Under the pieces are notes generated by a model. It was not told where the DNA came from and did not search any database. It was given only the letters and a program-made list of their open reading frames with translations. Positions 47,573-57,044 of a stretch of 64,000 nt of DNA are shown here, in pieces. Position numbers and translations under genes: made by a program. The stretch is from Cesiribacter sp964504565 (GTDB lineage Bacteria; Bacteroidota; Bacteroidia; Cytophagales; Cyclobacteriaceae). How positions within the stretch are numbered: position 1 is the first letter of the stretch; each line of letters opens with the position of its first letter. Where the stretch lies: the NCBI GenBank assembly GCA_964504565.1, contig CAZDEY010000016.1, positions 25,520-89,519 of the forward strand, written 5' to 3'.

Positions 47573-48084
47573 AAAGATTGGTGTAGAAACAGCCTAAAAT
47601 AAGGCTTTTACCAAGCTATACCAATCAATAATTCTATTTCCGGGCAAAATCTTTAGTGCAAACGTTAGCGGAGGTATAGCTTAGACCTATAAGGTTTCAA
47701 AAACCTTATAGGTCTAATCGATTTCCCGGTACTAGCCTCTGTAGATTACGCGTTAAAAACAGTCTATGTAGTCCAGTCCAATACGCATTAAGTTTTCTGA
47801 ACAAACTTTCTAGTTAGGCTGATAGCAACTGTAATTATTCACTGAGTCTATAATAACTATTTTACCACCCCCTGCTAAGGAGACAATATTGCTATCCGCT
47901 GAAAGTCAGTAATAAATTTAATGTTATAATAGAATTAATCATATTGATACTTTCAATTTTTACTCTAATTTAGTTGAACTGATACTCATTTCTTTAAAAG
48001 AAGGTAGTTACGATAAATGGGAATAGCTTGGTTAGGTTATAAGTGTACTAACGAGTCCCCAGAGCCTATTTTACGAGATCCGCT
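47573..48084. other. long intergenic region
   Basis: 512 bases, AT-rich. Apart from the hairpin repeat at 47683-47715 I see no gene, tRNA or clear promoter. Confidence 0.5.
47683..47715. repeat. REP-like palindrome, copy 1
   Basis: Perfect inverted repeat AGACCTATAAGGTTT / AAACCTTATAGGTCT (15-base arms, loop CAA). A near-identical copy lies at 48930-48958, on the other side of the gene at 48085. No transposase is adjacent. Confidence 0.75.
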
Positions 48085-48906
48085 ATGGATATTAAACTTT
48101 TCAAAACTTTACTCCTGCTACTTATGTGCCTGGCGGCCCGGCTACTACCGGGCCAGCCGGGCACCCTAAGTTTGCGCCCCGGTGTAGGCTTGGAGTTCCC
48201 CATGAACCACGTATACCAGGCTCAGGTTGACGAACGCTTCCGCTATAACAGCTTTCCGCTCTACCCTAACTTTAGCCTGGCTTTACAGTACCAGATAAAT
48301 GACAGGTTGGATGTGTTTACCGGCTGGAACAACGGGGCCACGGGCTATAGCTTTAGCCTGTTTTGCCCAGATGGCAGATGTAAAATAGGTCACACTACTT
48401 TGGGGTCTACGCAGCGATTTCCTTTAGGCTTCCATTGGGAATTGAAAAATGTGTGGTGGTTCCCGATTGAGAAGCGCTTGCGGTTCTTGAATAAGACTAT
48501 AAACGCCGATGAGCGGCTTCTCTATTTAGTGCTGTTCAGGTTAAAAGCAACGGCCGGAGTCAGTTATAATTACCTTTCTCGTAACACAGGTGAAGATGAA
48601 GCTTATAATTACATAACCGGTAACTTAGGCAATACTATCACCCACCAAACTGTACCTCACGTACTAAACCGCCACGCTATTTCGGTTTTTGGTGGGTTTA
48701 CCTTGCAGTTTTACAACTACCGCAATGATAGGGTACAACTAAGTATACTCTATAACCAGGGTATTGTGCGTCAGTTGGTAATTCCTTTAACCTACACTAT
48801 AAACGGGGAGGAATATATTGCCCAACTAGGCAGCCGGGGTAGCTACTTTATAGCTTCGCTTAGCTACCCTATTCGGTTAGCTCGGTTGAAGCAGACGCCT
48901 GATTGA
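48085..48906 (+). CDS. hypothetical outer-membrane beta-barrel protein
   Basis: A 273-residue exported protein (signal about 1-24, ARLLPGQ). Amphipathic strands alternate with turns (LSLRPGVGLEFPMNHVYQ, FSLALQYQINDRLDVFTGW, ISVFGGFTLQFYNYRN), and the end is a final aromatic strand, as in small outer-membrane barrels. A loop has two Cys (LFCPDGRCKIG). I do not recognise the family. It lies alone between two copies of the same palindrome (47683 and 48930). Confidence 0.6.
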   Translation: MDIKLFKTLLLLLMCLAARLLPGQPGTLSLRPGVGLEFPMNHVYQAQVDERFRYNSFPLYPNFSLALQYQINDRLDVFTGWNNGATGYSFSLFCPDGRCKIGHTTLGSTQRFPLGFHWELKNVWWFPIEKRLRFLNKTINADERLLYLVLFRLKATAGVSYNYLSRNTGEDEAYNYITGNLGNTITHQTVPHVLNRHAISVFGGFTLQFYNYRNDRVQLSILYNQGIVRQLVIPLTYTINGEEYIAQLGSRGSYFIASLSYPIRLARLKQTPD

Positions 48907-48929
48907 TGCTTAGAGGAGGCACGGCACAA

Positions 48930-48958
48930 ACCTATAAGGTTTCAAAAACCTTTTAGGT
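48930..48958. repeat. REP-like palindrome, copy 2
   Basis: ACCTATAAGGTTT / AAACCTTTTAGGT with loop CAA. It differs by one base in the stem from copy 1. It is located in the 66 bases between convergent genes, where it may act as a terminator. Confidence 0.7.
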
Positions 48959-48972
48959 CTGTAAAGAAAAGC

Positions 48973-50223
48973 CTAACTGCTCACCAATTCCATTATCGTA
49001 ATTTCGGGCAGTATGCCTACCCGGCCGGGGTAGCCTAAGTAGCCAAAGCCTCGGTTTACGTAGAGGTACTGGTTTCCTTCCTGGTACAAATCGGCCCACT
49101 GCTTGTACATATACTGGGCGGGGCTCCAGCGCCAGTTGCCAATTTCCACCCCAAACTGGAAGCCGTGCGTATGGCCGCTAAAGGTAACGTCAATATCGCC
49201 AAATTGCGGGCGCACCTGCCCATCCCAGTGGGTAGGGTCGTGGCTAAGCAGCAACTTTACCGGAGCTTCTTCGGTACCCTTATAGGCTTTGGCCAGATTG
49301 CCGTACTTTGGCCAGCGGCCGGTGCCCCAATTTTGCACACCCAAAACTGCCAGCGTATCGCTTCCCTGGGTAATTAAACGGTTTTCATCCCATAGTAAAT
49401 CCCAGCCCATTTCTTTATGGGCCCGTTTCAAGTCATTTCGGCTGCGTTGCTTTCCGGCTTCGCTTAAATCGGTATACTCGGCGTAATCGTGGTTGCCGAA
49501 GGTTGAGTATACGCCCAAGGGGGCCTTCACCTTACTAAATACCGGCACATACTCTTTTACTTCTTCGGCAACGTTATTAACCAAATCGCCGGTAAAGAAT
49601 ACCAGATCGGGCTTTTCGGCCATTAGCATTTCTACGCCGCCCTTTACAGCCGTCTTATTAAAAAAACTACCGCTATGGATATCGGAAAGCTGGGCAATTT
49701 TTATGCCGCTGAACGATTTAGGCAGGTTAGGCAATACTACCCGGCGGTGGCGGATGCGGTAGTCGTGCGCGCCGCTGGCTATACCGAAGCCCATGGTGGC
49801 AATAGGTACGGCCGAGGCTATAAGCGCCGATTTAGCCACAAACTCCGAGCGGGTAATACCGGAACCCGAGCCGGTAGCAGCAACAGCTTGCCCCGAAGAC
49901 AGCTTCTGCCATACCCATAAAAATCCCCGCCAGATATCACCAATCAGGAAGAACAGAGCTCCGAAAAGTTTGCTCATGAAGTAGGCAAAAATCCAGAACA
50001 GGATAAACTGCCGGCTCTCGGGGTAGGCTTCACGAATATTGGTAAGGTTATAAACCAGTAGTAAACCCACCGTAAATATCGATAGGCCCCAGTAAATAGA
50101 TGTCCAAACCTTACGGGTAGTTTCGCTGCTATCAGAAACAAGGAGTTTAACGGCACCCCACAGATACCAGTCAATTACTAGGAACAAGGTAGCCAGCAGG
50201 CTAATGAAGATAATTCTATTCAA
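48973..50223 (-). CDS. membrane-anchored metallophosphoesterase
   Basis: A 416-residue protein. Four hydrophobic segments in the first 125 residues (about 3-22, 38-60, 72-94 and 98-110) are followed by a Ser/Gly linker, another hydrophobic stretch (about 130-150), and a calcineurin-like domain from about 165. The domain has QLSDIHSGSFF (DxH), TGDLVNN, TFGNHDYAEY, LLSHDPTHW and FSGHTHGFQFG. All metal ligands are present, unlike the shorter paralogue at 15448. It probably hydrolyses a phosphodiester or phospholipid-type substrate on the periplasmic side. Confidence 0.88.
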   Translation of the reverse strand: MNRIIFISLLATLFLVIDWYLWGAVKLLVSDSSETTRKVWTSIYWGLSIFTVGLLLVYNLTNIREAYPESRQFILFWIFAYFMSKLFGALFFLIGDIWRGFLWVWQKLSSGQAVAATGSGSGITRSEFVAKSALIASAVPIATMGFGIASGAHDYRIRHRRVVLPNLPKSFSGIKIAQLSDIHSGSFFNKTAVKGGVEMLMAEKPDLVFFTGDLVNNVAEEVKEYVPVFSKVKAPLGVYSTFGNHDYAEYTDLSEAGKQRSRNDLKRAHKEMGWDLLWDENRLITQGSDTLAVLGVQNWGTGRWPKYGNLAKAYKGTEEAPVKLLLSHDPTHWDGQVRPQFGDIDVTFSGHTHGFQFGVEIGNWRWSPAQYMYKQWADLYQEGNQYLYVNRGFGYLGYPGRVGILPEITIMELVSS

Positions 50224-50242
50224 GATTATATAATTCAGAAAA

Positions 50243-50274
50243 AAGCTCCGCGAGATTAATGACCCCGGGAGCTT
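50243..50274 (-). terminator. possible terminator of the efflux operon
   Basis: AAGCTCC (50243-50249) pairs with GGAGCTT (50268-50274), loop of 18 bases, 14 bases beyond the RND stop. The stem is short. Confidence 0.45.
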
Positions 50275-50287
50275 CTACTTACCAAAA

Positions 50288-53200
50288 CTAAACTTTACTT
50301 ATTTTATAACGAAGCTTATCGGCCAACAGGTACATAACCGGCACAATAACCAACGTTAGGAATGTTGCAAAAGTCAGGCCAAAAATTACCGTCCAGGCCA
50401 TTGGCCCCCAGAAAATTGCGTTATCGCCGCCCATGTAAAAATCAGCATCAAACTCCGAAAGCAGGGTTTCAAAATTGATGTTCATACCTGTAGCCAACGG
50501 TATTAGGCCCAGCACCGTGGTTATAGCGGTAAGCAACACCGGACGCAAACGAGTTTTACCGCCCTCTACTATACTGCTAATGATATCGTTGTAGGGCAAT
50601 CGGCCGTCTTCGTCTAGGCCTAGCTCTTTGCGCCTACGCTTCCGCAGCAGGTTGGTGTAGTCAATCAGTACAATAGCATTGTTTACAACCACGCCTGCCA
50701 GCGATATTATACCAATACCGGTCATAATGATTACGAAGTTCATATCGAATATAATCAGGCCTAGGAACACCCCAATGGTGCTGAATAGTACTGAAAACAT
50801 AATTATTAACGGGGTAACTACGGAATTAAATTGCGCAACTATAATCAGGAAGATGGCGAATACGGCAATCATTAGGGCGCGGCCTAAAAAGGCCTGGCTC
50901 TTGGCTTGTTCTTCCTGCTCGCCGCCCATCTTTATGTCGTAGCCTTCGGGTATCTCCATTTCGCTAACCAGGGCCTGAATCTGCCCTACAATTTCGTTAG
51001 CGTTGGCTCCCTCTTTCACATCAGAGGTTATATTGATCATCCGGTCCAAGTCTTTCCGCTTGATAGAGCCGTAGCTGGAGGCGTACTCCAGATCGGCTAC
51101 GGCCGAGATTGGTACCTGGCGCATCTGCCCCTGGTTATTGCGGAAGGTTATGCTCTTATCAACCAGCGTACCCAAATCATAACGGTAGCGGTCGGCCAGG
51201 CGTAACTGGATGGGGTATTCGTCTTCCCCATCTTTAAACTTACTAACCTCCAGACCAAATAGGGCGGTACGAAGCTCCTGCGATATGGAAGAGGTACTAA
51301 GGCCGTAGCGGCGGGCTTTATCGCGGTCAATTTGCACCACTACATCGGGTTTGCCTACTTCTAGATCGGATTTTAGGCCGTCGTACCCGCTGATTTCGCT
51401 GTTTTCAATTTCGGTGATTACCCGCTCCGAAAGGGCAATGAGCTTATCGTAATCCTCGCCGGTTATTTCTATACTGATGGGCTTACCGGTGGGCGGGCCG
51501 TTTTGGTTTTTGGCTACGGTAATTACCGCGCCGGGCTGGCCGCTCACTGCCTTGCGGATTTCCTCCATTACCTCCGTAGAGCTTACCCCGCCCCTATCCT
51601 GAAAGTCGTAAAAGCTTACGGTAATCCGGGCTTTATTGGGCGTATCGCCCCCTTGAGGTCCGCCGGCGGCCGGGTCAGATGTATTGGCGCCAACCTGGGC
51701 CACTACCGACTCTACCCCGCGCTGGTAGGGCTCAATCGCATCAAAAATTTTCGCCTCTAACTTTTGGGTAAGCCGGTTGGTAGCTTCAATATCGGTGCCA
51801 ATGGGGGTTTCAATAAAAACGTTAACGTAATTAGGCTCGTTTACCGGAAAGAAGTCAACCTTCGGGCTTTTTATAAATAATAATGATATACTAAAGAATA
51901 AAAGTAGTAGCGTTCCGAAAAAAGAGGCGTAAGGCATCCAACCCTTCAGCGCGAACCTTAGGGTGTTTTCGTACCAGCTTTCTAGTTTAACCAGCAGCAC
52001 ATTCTGAAACCATTCGGTGGCCGGATCGAGTAGGTAGAGGTTAATAGGAATTAGTATAGCCAGCAGCATTGATAGATTACCTACCGCTATTTGCCCCACC
52101 ACGTACATAAATATCGCCAGCAACACAAATGCGCCTACCCAAATCCAGCTTTTCTTACGCTTGCGGCCCTCGTCTTCCGGCAGCTTCATAAGCAAAGCAG
52201 TAAGTACGGGGTTAATAACCAAGGCTACAAATAGCGAGGAAGTCAGTACAATTATCAGGGTTATGGGCAGAAATTTCATGAATTCGCCAATAATGCCCCC
52301 CCAGAAAGCCAGGGGCACAAAGGCGGCCAGGGTAGTTGCGGTGGAGGTAATGATGGGCCAGGCCACCTCACCTACCCCTTCCTTAGCCGCTTGAATATTG
52401 GTATAACCGGCCTGCTTTAAGCGGTAGATGTTTTCAACTACCACAATACCGTTATCCACCAACATTCCCAGCGCCAAAATAAGGGCGAAGAGCACAATCA
52501 TATTTAGGGTAACGCCGAAGGCATTTAGTAGCATAAAGGCCAAAAACATACTAAGCGGTATGGCCACCCCTACGAATAGCGCGTTGCGAAGCCCCATAAA
52601 GAACATGAGTACCAGCACCACCAGCAGTACGCCGAAAATGATAGAGTTCTCGAGGTTGGTTACCTGGCTGCGGGTTTCCTTACTTTGGTCGTTGCTAATG
52701 GTTATGCGCAAATCCTTAGGAAAGCGGGTTTGCTGGGCCTCCTCAATAATACTTTTTATTTTATCAGACGATTCTAGCAGGTTTTCGCCGCTTCGCTTTA
52801 CTACATCCAGGGTAACAACCGGGTCGCCGCCCTCGCGGGCGTAGGTGGTGCGCTCTTCGTAGGTATCGGTTACCTGGGCCACATCGCGCAGATACACAAT
52901 ATTGCTGTTCTCGTTCTTAACAATTACATTTTCAATATCGGCCACCTGGTCAAACTCCCCCTTGATGGATAGCGAACGGCGCATATCGCCCATCAGCACG
53001 TTACCGCCACTCATGCTCAGGTTCTCGGCGGCTACGGCTCCGCGTATATCGTTAAAGGTTAGGCTATTGGCCTCCATCCGAAAGGGGTCGGCATCAATGC
53101 GAATTTCGCGCTCCAGTGCTCCTTTAATATCGGCGCTGCTGATTTCGGGTAGGGCCTCAATTTCTTCTTCCAAATACTCGGCGTAGCTTTTCAACTCGTC

Positions 53201-53701
53201 AATACCGTAGTCGCCCGACAGGTTAATGTACATAATGGGCATATTGGAAAAGTTAACCTCCAGCACGCTGGGGTCCTGGTCCAGATCGGTAGGCAGTTCA
53301 CTTTTAGCCCGGTCTACCGCATCTTTGGTATCCTGAATAGCCTTGCTAACCTCTACATTAGGGTTAAACTGAACGGTGATAATCGAAAAATTTTCGATGC
53401 TGGTAGAACGTATTGACTTTACCCCATTTAGGCTCTTTAGTTCCTTTTCAATCGGGCGGGTAATAAGGTTTTCAATATCTTCGGGGGCATTACCGGCGTA
53501 GGGCGTATTTATATAGGCCGTTGGCTGCACAATTTCCGGAAAGCTTTCCTTGGGCATAATTTGGTAGCTAACCAGACCCATTACCGCAATTAGCACGCTA
53601 AGAATTATAATGGAGGTACGGTTGTTTACCGCCCCACTGCTCAGCCCAAACTCCCGCACGTGAGCGTTACCCGCCGGTTCTATTTTCTTTATTTCAGACA
53701 T
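50288..53701 (-). CDS. RND efflux transporter permease
   Basis: A 1137-residue inner-membrane pump of the AcrB/HAE-1 superfamily with twelve expected helices and two large periplasmic loops. It starts with the cytoplasmic helix SSGAVNNRTSIIILSVLIAV, then ESFPEIVQPTAYINTPYAG. The proton-relay Asp in helix 4 is in LGMLVDNGIVVVENIY (about 415), and helix 10-11 carry FSTIGVFLGLIIF-like and IGIISLAGVVVNNAIVLID motifs. An extra hydrophobic stretch lies near residues 525-575 between helices 6 and 7. It takes up substrates from the periplasm and hands them to TolC. Last gene of the operon, 20 bases after the adaptor gene. Confidence 0.92.
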   Translation of the reverse strand: MSEIKKIEPAGNAHVREFGLSSGAVNNRTSIIILSVLIAVMGLVSYQIMPKESFPEIVQPTAYINTPYAGNAPEDIENLITRPIEKELKSLNGVKSIRSTSIENFSIITVQFNPNVEVSKAIQDTKDAVDRAKSELPTDLDQDPSVLEVNFSNMPIMYINLSGDYGIDELKSYAEYLEEEIEALPEISSADIKGALEREIRIDADPFRMEANSLTFNDIRGAVAAENLSMSGGNVLMGDMRRSLSIKGEFDQVADIENVIVKNENSNIVYLRDVAQVTDTYEERTTYAREGGDPVVTLDVVKRSGENLLESSDKIKSIIEEAQQTRFPKDLRITISNDQSKETRSQVTNLENSIIFGVLLVVLVLMFFMGLRNALFVGVAIPLSMFLAFMLLNAFGVTLNMIVLFALILALGMLVDNGIVVVENIYRLKQAGYTNIQAAKEGVGEVAWPIITSTATTLAAFVPLAFWGGIIGEFMKFLPITLIIVLTSSLFVALVINPVLTALLMKLPEDEGRKRKKSWIWVGAFVLLAIFMYVVGQIAVGNLSMLLAILIPINLYLLDPATEWFQNVLLVKLESWYENTLRFALKGWMPYASFFGTLLLLFFSISLLFIKSPKVDFFPVNEPNYVNVFIETPIGTDIEATNRLTQKLEAKIFDAIEPYQRGVESVVAQVGANTSDPAAGGPQGGDTPNKARITVSFYDFQDRGGVSSTEVMEEIRKAVSGQPGAVITVAKNQNGPPTGKPISIEITGEDYDKLIALSERVITEIENSEISGYDGLKSDLEVGKPDVVVQIDRDKARRYGLSTSSISQELRTALFGLEVSKFKDGEDEYPIQLRLADRYRYDLGTLVDKSITFRNNQGQMRQVPISAVADLEYASSYGSIKRKDLDRMINITSDVKEGANANEIVGQIQALVSEMEIPEGYDIKMGGEQEEQAKSQAFLGRALMIAVFAIFLIIVAQFNSVVTPLIIMFSVLFSTIGVFLGLIIFDMNFVIIMTGIGIISLAGVVVNNAIVLIDYTNLLRKRRRKELGLDEDGRLPYNDIISSIVEGGKTRLRPVLLTAITTVLGLIPLATGMNINFETLLSEFDADFYMGGDNAIFWGPMAWTVIFGLTFATFLTLVIVPVMYLLADKLRYKISKV

Positions 53702-53721
53702 AACTTCTAGCTGATTTATAA

Positions 53722-54888
53722 TTAGTTAGCAGCGGCGGTGGTTTCGTCGGGCAGTACTTTAACCAGTGAGCCATCGTTCACCTGGCGGAAGCCCTCGTTA
53801 ACCAGTACATCGCCCGCCTGCAGGCCTTGGGTTACCAGGGTTTCGCCCTGATAGCTTACGCCAATGCCGATGTGCTGCTTTTTAACCTGCCGGCCGTCCG
53901 GTCCCTGGGCAATCAGGTACACGTATTCACCTTTATTATCGCGCTGAATTAGGTTTGTGGGAATAGCAATAGCCTCGGCTTGCGAGAAATCCTTGATCAA
54001 GAGCACCGCCATTAGGTTAGGCCGAACGTAGTCGGCATTGGCCGGCAAATCAACCTCTACTTTAAAGGTGCGGTTGTTGGGGTTAATTACCTGGCCCACG
54101 GCGGTAAGCTTACTGGTAATTGTTTTATTTAATGAAGGAAAACTAACCTCTACGGCATCGCCCACTTTAAATTTACCGATATAAGCCTCTGATACATCGG
54201 CGGTAATGGTCATATCTTTTAAGCTAACCAACTGCAGCAGCGGCATAGCCGGCATGGCGGCCTCGCCCACCCTGGCGTTTACCCGCTCTACGGTTCCGGA
54301 AAACGGAGCTTTAACCTGAGTAAAAGCCAATTGGCTGTTAAGCGTACTCAGGCGGTTTCGCAGCGATTCCATATTGGTTTTAGCCTGAAGTAATTGTACT
54401 TCGGTACCAATATTTTGCTCGCGCAGGCGTTGCTGGCGCTCGTACAGGTCTTTAGCCAGGGTATACTGGGTTTGAATCTCGGCAATATTGTTGCGGATTA
54501 CCGCATCGTCAATCTGAACCAGTAGTTGTCCGGCCCGTACCTCCTGCCCTTCGGTAACCAGCACGCGCTCAATTGTACCGCTGGTTTCGGCACTTACGCT
54601 TACGTTGCGGTCGCTTTCTACATCGCCGCGCACTTCTACAAAGTGTTCGAAGGTAGTGGCGTTAATTGGCAGGGCGGTTACCAGTTGCTCTTGGCGCAGG
54701 TTGTCGGCTTGGGTAGTATCCAGTTCGGCAATTTTAGCTTCCAGTTCGGCTATTTCGGCTTTAATTTCGGTTAGTTCAGCTTTTTTTTCGCCCAATTCTT
54801 GCTGGGCAGTTTCCAGTTCAGTGCCACCGCAAGCGGCTAATAGTGCTAAGCCTGCTAAGGCCGCTTTATTTTTATACAGAGATTTCAT
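53722..54888 (-). CDS. RND efflux periplasmic adaptor (MFP), lipoprotein
   Basis: A 388-residue membrane-fusion protein with a lipoprotein signal (LAGLALLAACGG, Cys about 20). A heptad coiled coil follows (about 28-60, KKAELTEIKAEIAELEAKIA) that is unusual in standing before the first barrel-sandwich segment. Then come the lipoyl-like half SAETSGTIERVLVTEGQEV, the helical hairpin (about 130-190), the second lipoyl half FSGTVERVNARVGE and beta-barrel domains. It bridges the RND pump and TolC. It lies between the two in the operon. Confidence 0.92.
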   Translation of the reverse strand: MKSLYKNKAALAGLALLAACGGTELETAQQELGEKKAELTEIKAEIAELEAKIAELDTTQADNLRQEQLVTALPINATTFEHFVEVRGDVESDRNVSVSAETSGTIERVLVTEGQEVRAGQLLVQIDDAVIRNNIAEIQTQYTLAKDLYERQQRLREQNIGTEVQLLQAKTNMESLRNRLSTLNSQLAFTQVKAPFSGTVERVNARVGEAAMPAMPLLQLVSLKDMTITADVSEAYIGKFKVGDAVEVSFPSLNKTITSKLTAVGQVINPNNRTFKVEVDLPANADYVRPNLMAVLLIKDFSQAEAIAIPTNLIQRDNKGEYVYLIAQGPDGRQVKKQHIGIGVSYQGETLVTQGLQAGDVLVNEGFRQVNDGSLVKVLPDETTAAAN

Positions 54889-54912
54889 TAGAAGATATTT
54901 TGGGGGTGAAGA

Positions 54913-56370
54913 TTAGCGTAAAGTTCCGGTAGCTTTTTGGTAAGAAGTGCGGGCCACCAAGGCATTGTATAGAGCTTCGTAATATTGGGTTTCGGCGGTA
55001 ACGTAGCTATTTTCGGCCTCAATAACCTCTAGGTTGCTGCCTACGCCTTCCTGATACTTGATTTTGGTAACGCGGGTAACCTCTTCGGCCAGTTCCATAT
55101 TCTCGCGCTGAATCTCTAGCGTCTGCAGGCTGTTTTCCAGATTAATTTGAGCCTGCTGAACCTCCATATCAATCTGGTTCTCAGTATTGCGGATCAGGTT
55201 TTCAGTTTGCTCAACTACTAAATTGGCCCGGCGTATTCTATTCGCTTTCAGGAAGCCATCAAAGATAGGTATATTGACATTTAGGCCTACCGAGGAAAAG
55301 TTATTCCAGGTATTCACCTCCTGAATATTACCTTTATCGTCTTCAATGTCAGGGGATTCTTCAAACAAACCACTAAAATTTTGCTGGCCAGCATTGTATC
55401 CGTATCTAAAAAAAGCGTTGAGTGTTGGGTAATACTGTATGCGATTGTTCTTAACGTCCAATAAAGCTAATTCCCGATTGATTTGCAGTTGCTGATATTC
55501 AATTCGATCAGAATATGTGAATTGGTTACTTAATTGGTTCAGAAAAGCAAAGTCGGCTAGGGATTCTGTAAGGCTTAGTTTATTTTCAATAGGCAGGCCT
55601 ACTAGAAATTTAAGCATATTCAGATTTATTACGTAAGCTCGCTCTACGTTTTGGTACTGAGAACGGACGTTATTTCGGTTTACCTTAATACGTTGTACAT
55701 CTAACCGTTCGGCAAAACCATTCTGGTACATGATTTCAGTCTCGTTCAGCAGAGTATCTAATCGAGCTGTATTGTTTTTCAACAGGCTAAGTCGTTCCTG
55801 AGCTACCAAAGCACCGAAGTAGGCCAAACTTACTGATTCAGCTACATCAATTTCAGCCTTCTCTACATTTTTCTGAGTAAGTTCTTTTACGGTTTTAGAA
55901 GCTTGTAAACCTACGAAAAACGAACCATTAAAAATTAGCTGACTTACATCAACACTAGCGTTTCCGGAGTGAGGCACACCAAATGCCGCACCAAACACTC
56001 CAAATTGCCGGTCTGGATTCTGTTCCACTAATTCCTCAAATTCTAATACCCTATAGGTTGTGGGAGATATAAAATCTGGTAAATACTGAAGTTGGACAGT
56101 AGGATTATGGGTATAATTAAGATTTGCATTAATCTGCGGGTACCCTTGCGCCAGTATCTCTTTTACCTGCGCATCGCTAATTGCAATCTCTAGGCGCTGG
56201 TTTTTTACCTGCACGTTGTGCTCAATGGCGTAGCTTATGGCCTCATCTAAGGTCAGGCTCCGGGGAAAGTCCTGCTCGGCCGGGGCTTGGGCAGCTAGTT
56301 CTCCTCCTGAGTAGAACATACCTGCCCAAAGAATGGCGGTTAATCTGATTAATTTACTTGGTGTTTTCAT
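54913..56370 (-). CDS. TolC family outer-membrane efflux protein
   Basis: A 485-residue protein with a signal peptide (about 1-27, GELAAQ) and two OEP repeats of long helices: LTLDEAISYAIEHNVQVKNQ in the first and a second copy starting about 250, ending VIEAENSYVTAETQYYEALY. This is the TolC trimer-channel pattern. The ATG at 56370 is chosen; a GTG just before it is in frame. It overlaps the TetR gene's end by 17 bases, so expression follows the regulator. Confidence 0.9.
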   Translation of the reverse strand: MKTPSKLIRLTAILWAGMFYSGGELAAQAPAEQDFPRSLTLDEAISYAIEHNVQVKNQRLEIAISDAQVKEILAQGYPQINANLNYTHNPTVQLQYLPDFISPTTYRVLEFEELVEQNPDRQFGVFGAAFGVPHSGNASVDVSQLIFNGSFFVGLQASKTVKELTQKNVEKAEIDVAESVSLAYFGALVAQERLSLLKNNTARLDTLLNETEIMYQNGFAERLDVQRIKVNRNNVRSQYQNVERAYVINLNMLKFLVGLPIENKLSLTESLADFAFLNQLSNQFTYSDRIEYQQLQINRELALLDVKNNRIQYYPTLNAFFRYGYNAGQQNFSGLFEESPDIEDDKGNIQEVNTWNNFSSVGLNVNIPIFDGFLKANRIRRANLVVEQTENLIRNTENQIDMEVQQAQINLENSLQTLEIQRENMELAEEVTRVTKIKYQEGVGSNLEVIEAENSYVTAETQYYEALYNALVARTSYQKATGTLR

Positions 56371-56980
56371 CACCTTGGTTCTGGTTTAAGTACTGGTTAT
56401 AAACTTCCCGACCTTTATCGGTCAGTATACCTTCAATAAAATGCTGCATAATTTGGGTATGAACTTCCAGGCGGTCGTATAGATGCCCCGGAAAAATCCG
56501 GTCGTCAAGGGCTGCCTGCACAGTTTCCATTCGCATAATGGCCAAAATTTGCGGGTCGAAATCCGGGCGAAAGTAACCTTCTTGCTGGCCTCGCTTAAGG
56601 GTATTAGCTATACTCTTTAGTATAACCTCATTCTTATGCTTCAGAAAAATATTCCAGCCTTCCGGAAAGTGACGTTGCAGATCGACCAAAGCCCCGGGAT
56701 TGACCCGGCCAATTTGGGCGCGCATTAACTGGGTAGCTTTAATTAGAAATTCAACTACGTCTTTACTTTCGGTCTCCAGCTTCTCCATCTGGCACTCGTT
56801 GCTCTCAAAATGGCATTCGGTAACCCGGCATACCAAGTCGCGCTTATCCTTAAAAAACTGGTAAATTGTTTTTTTAGATACCGATAACTCGCGGGCTATA
56901 TCGTCCATAGTTACGCGCTTAAAGCCGTAGCGCATAAATAGGTCTTGAGCCGCCGAAATTATACTGGTGCGTACATCCAC
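56354..56980 (-). CDS. TetR/AcrR family repressor of the efflux operon
   Basis: A 208-residue regulator. The N-terminal HTH is typical: TSIISAAQDLFMRYGFKRVT, MDDIARELSVSKKTIYQFF. The remainder is a helical ligand domain. I choose the GTG at 56980 (MDVRTSII), because a longer TTG start at 57007 would lie inside the -7 box of the promoter (57005-57012). As the first gene of the TetR-TolC-adaptor-RND operon, and with an inverted repeat in its promoter, it likely represses the whole operon and itself until a toxic ligand binds. Confidence 0.88.
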   Translation of the reverse strand: MDVRTSIISAAQDLFMRYGFKRVTMDDIARELSVSKKTIYQFFKDKRDLVCRVTECHFESNECQMEKLETESKDVVEFLIKATQLMRAQIGRVNPGALVDLQRHFPEGWNIFLKHKNEVILKSIANTLKRGQQEGYFRPDFDPQILAIMRMETVQAALDDRIFPGHLYDRLEVHTQIMQHFIEGILTDKGREVYNQYLNQNQGDENTK

Positions 56981-57004
56981 ATTCTTTCTTTCTAAAATCC
57001 TGGA

Positions 57005-57035
57005 CAAAACTATGGAAACTTAAAAATTTTACAAA
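57005..57035 (-). promoter_or_regulatory. promoter of the TetR-efflux operon
   Basis: On the minus strand TTTG (57032-57035), 19 bases, TAGTTTTG (57005-57012): a perfect match to TTTG-N19-TAnnTTTG, 24 bases before the GTG at 56980. Confidence 0.85.
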
Positions 57036-57044
57036 GTTTCCATA
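57011..57044. promoter_or_regulatory. TetR operator overlapping the efflux promoter
   Basis: Perfect inverted repeat TATGGAAACTT (57011-57021) / AAGTTTCCATA (57034-57044) with a 12-base spacer. It covers the -33 box and touches the -7 box. It is placed for autorepression by the TetR protein encoded next to it. Confidence 0.75.
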
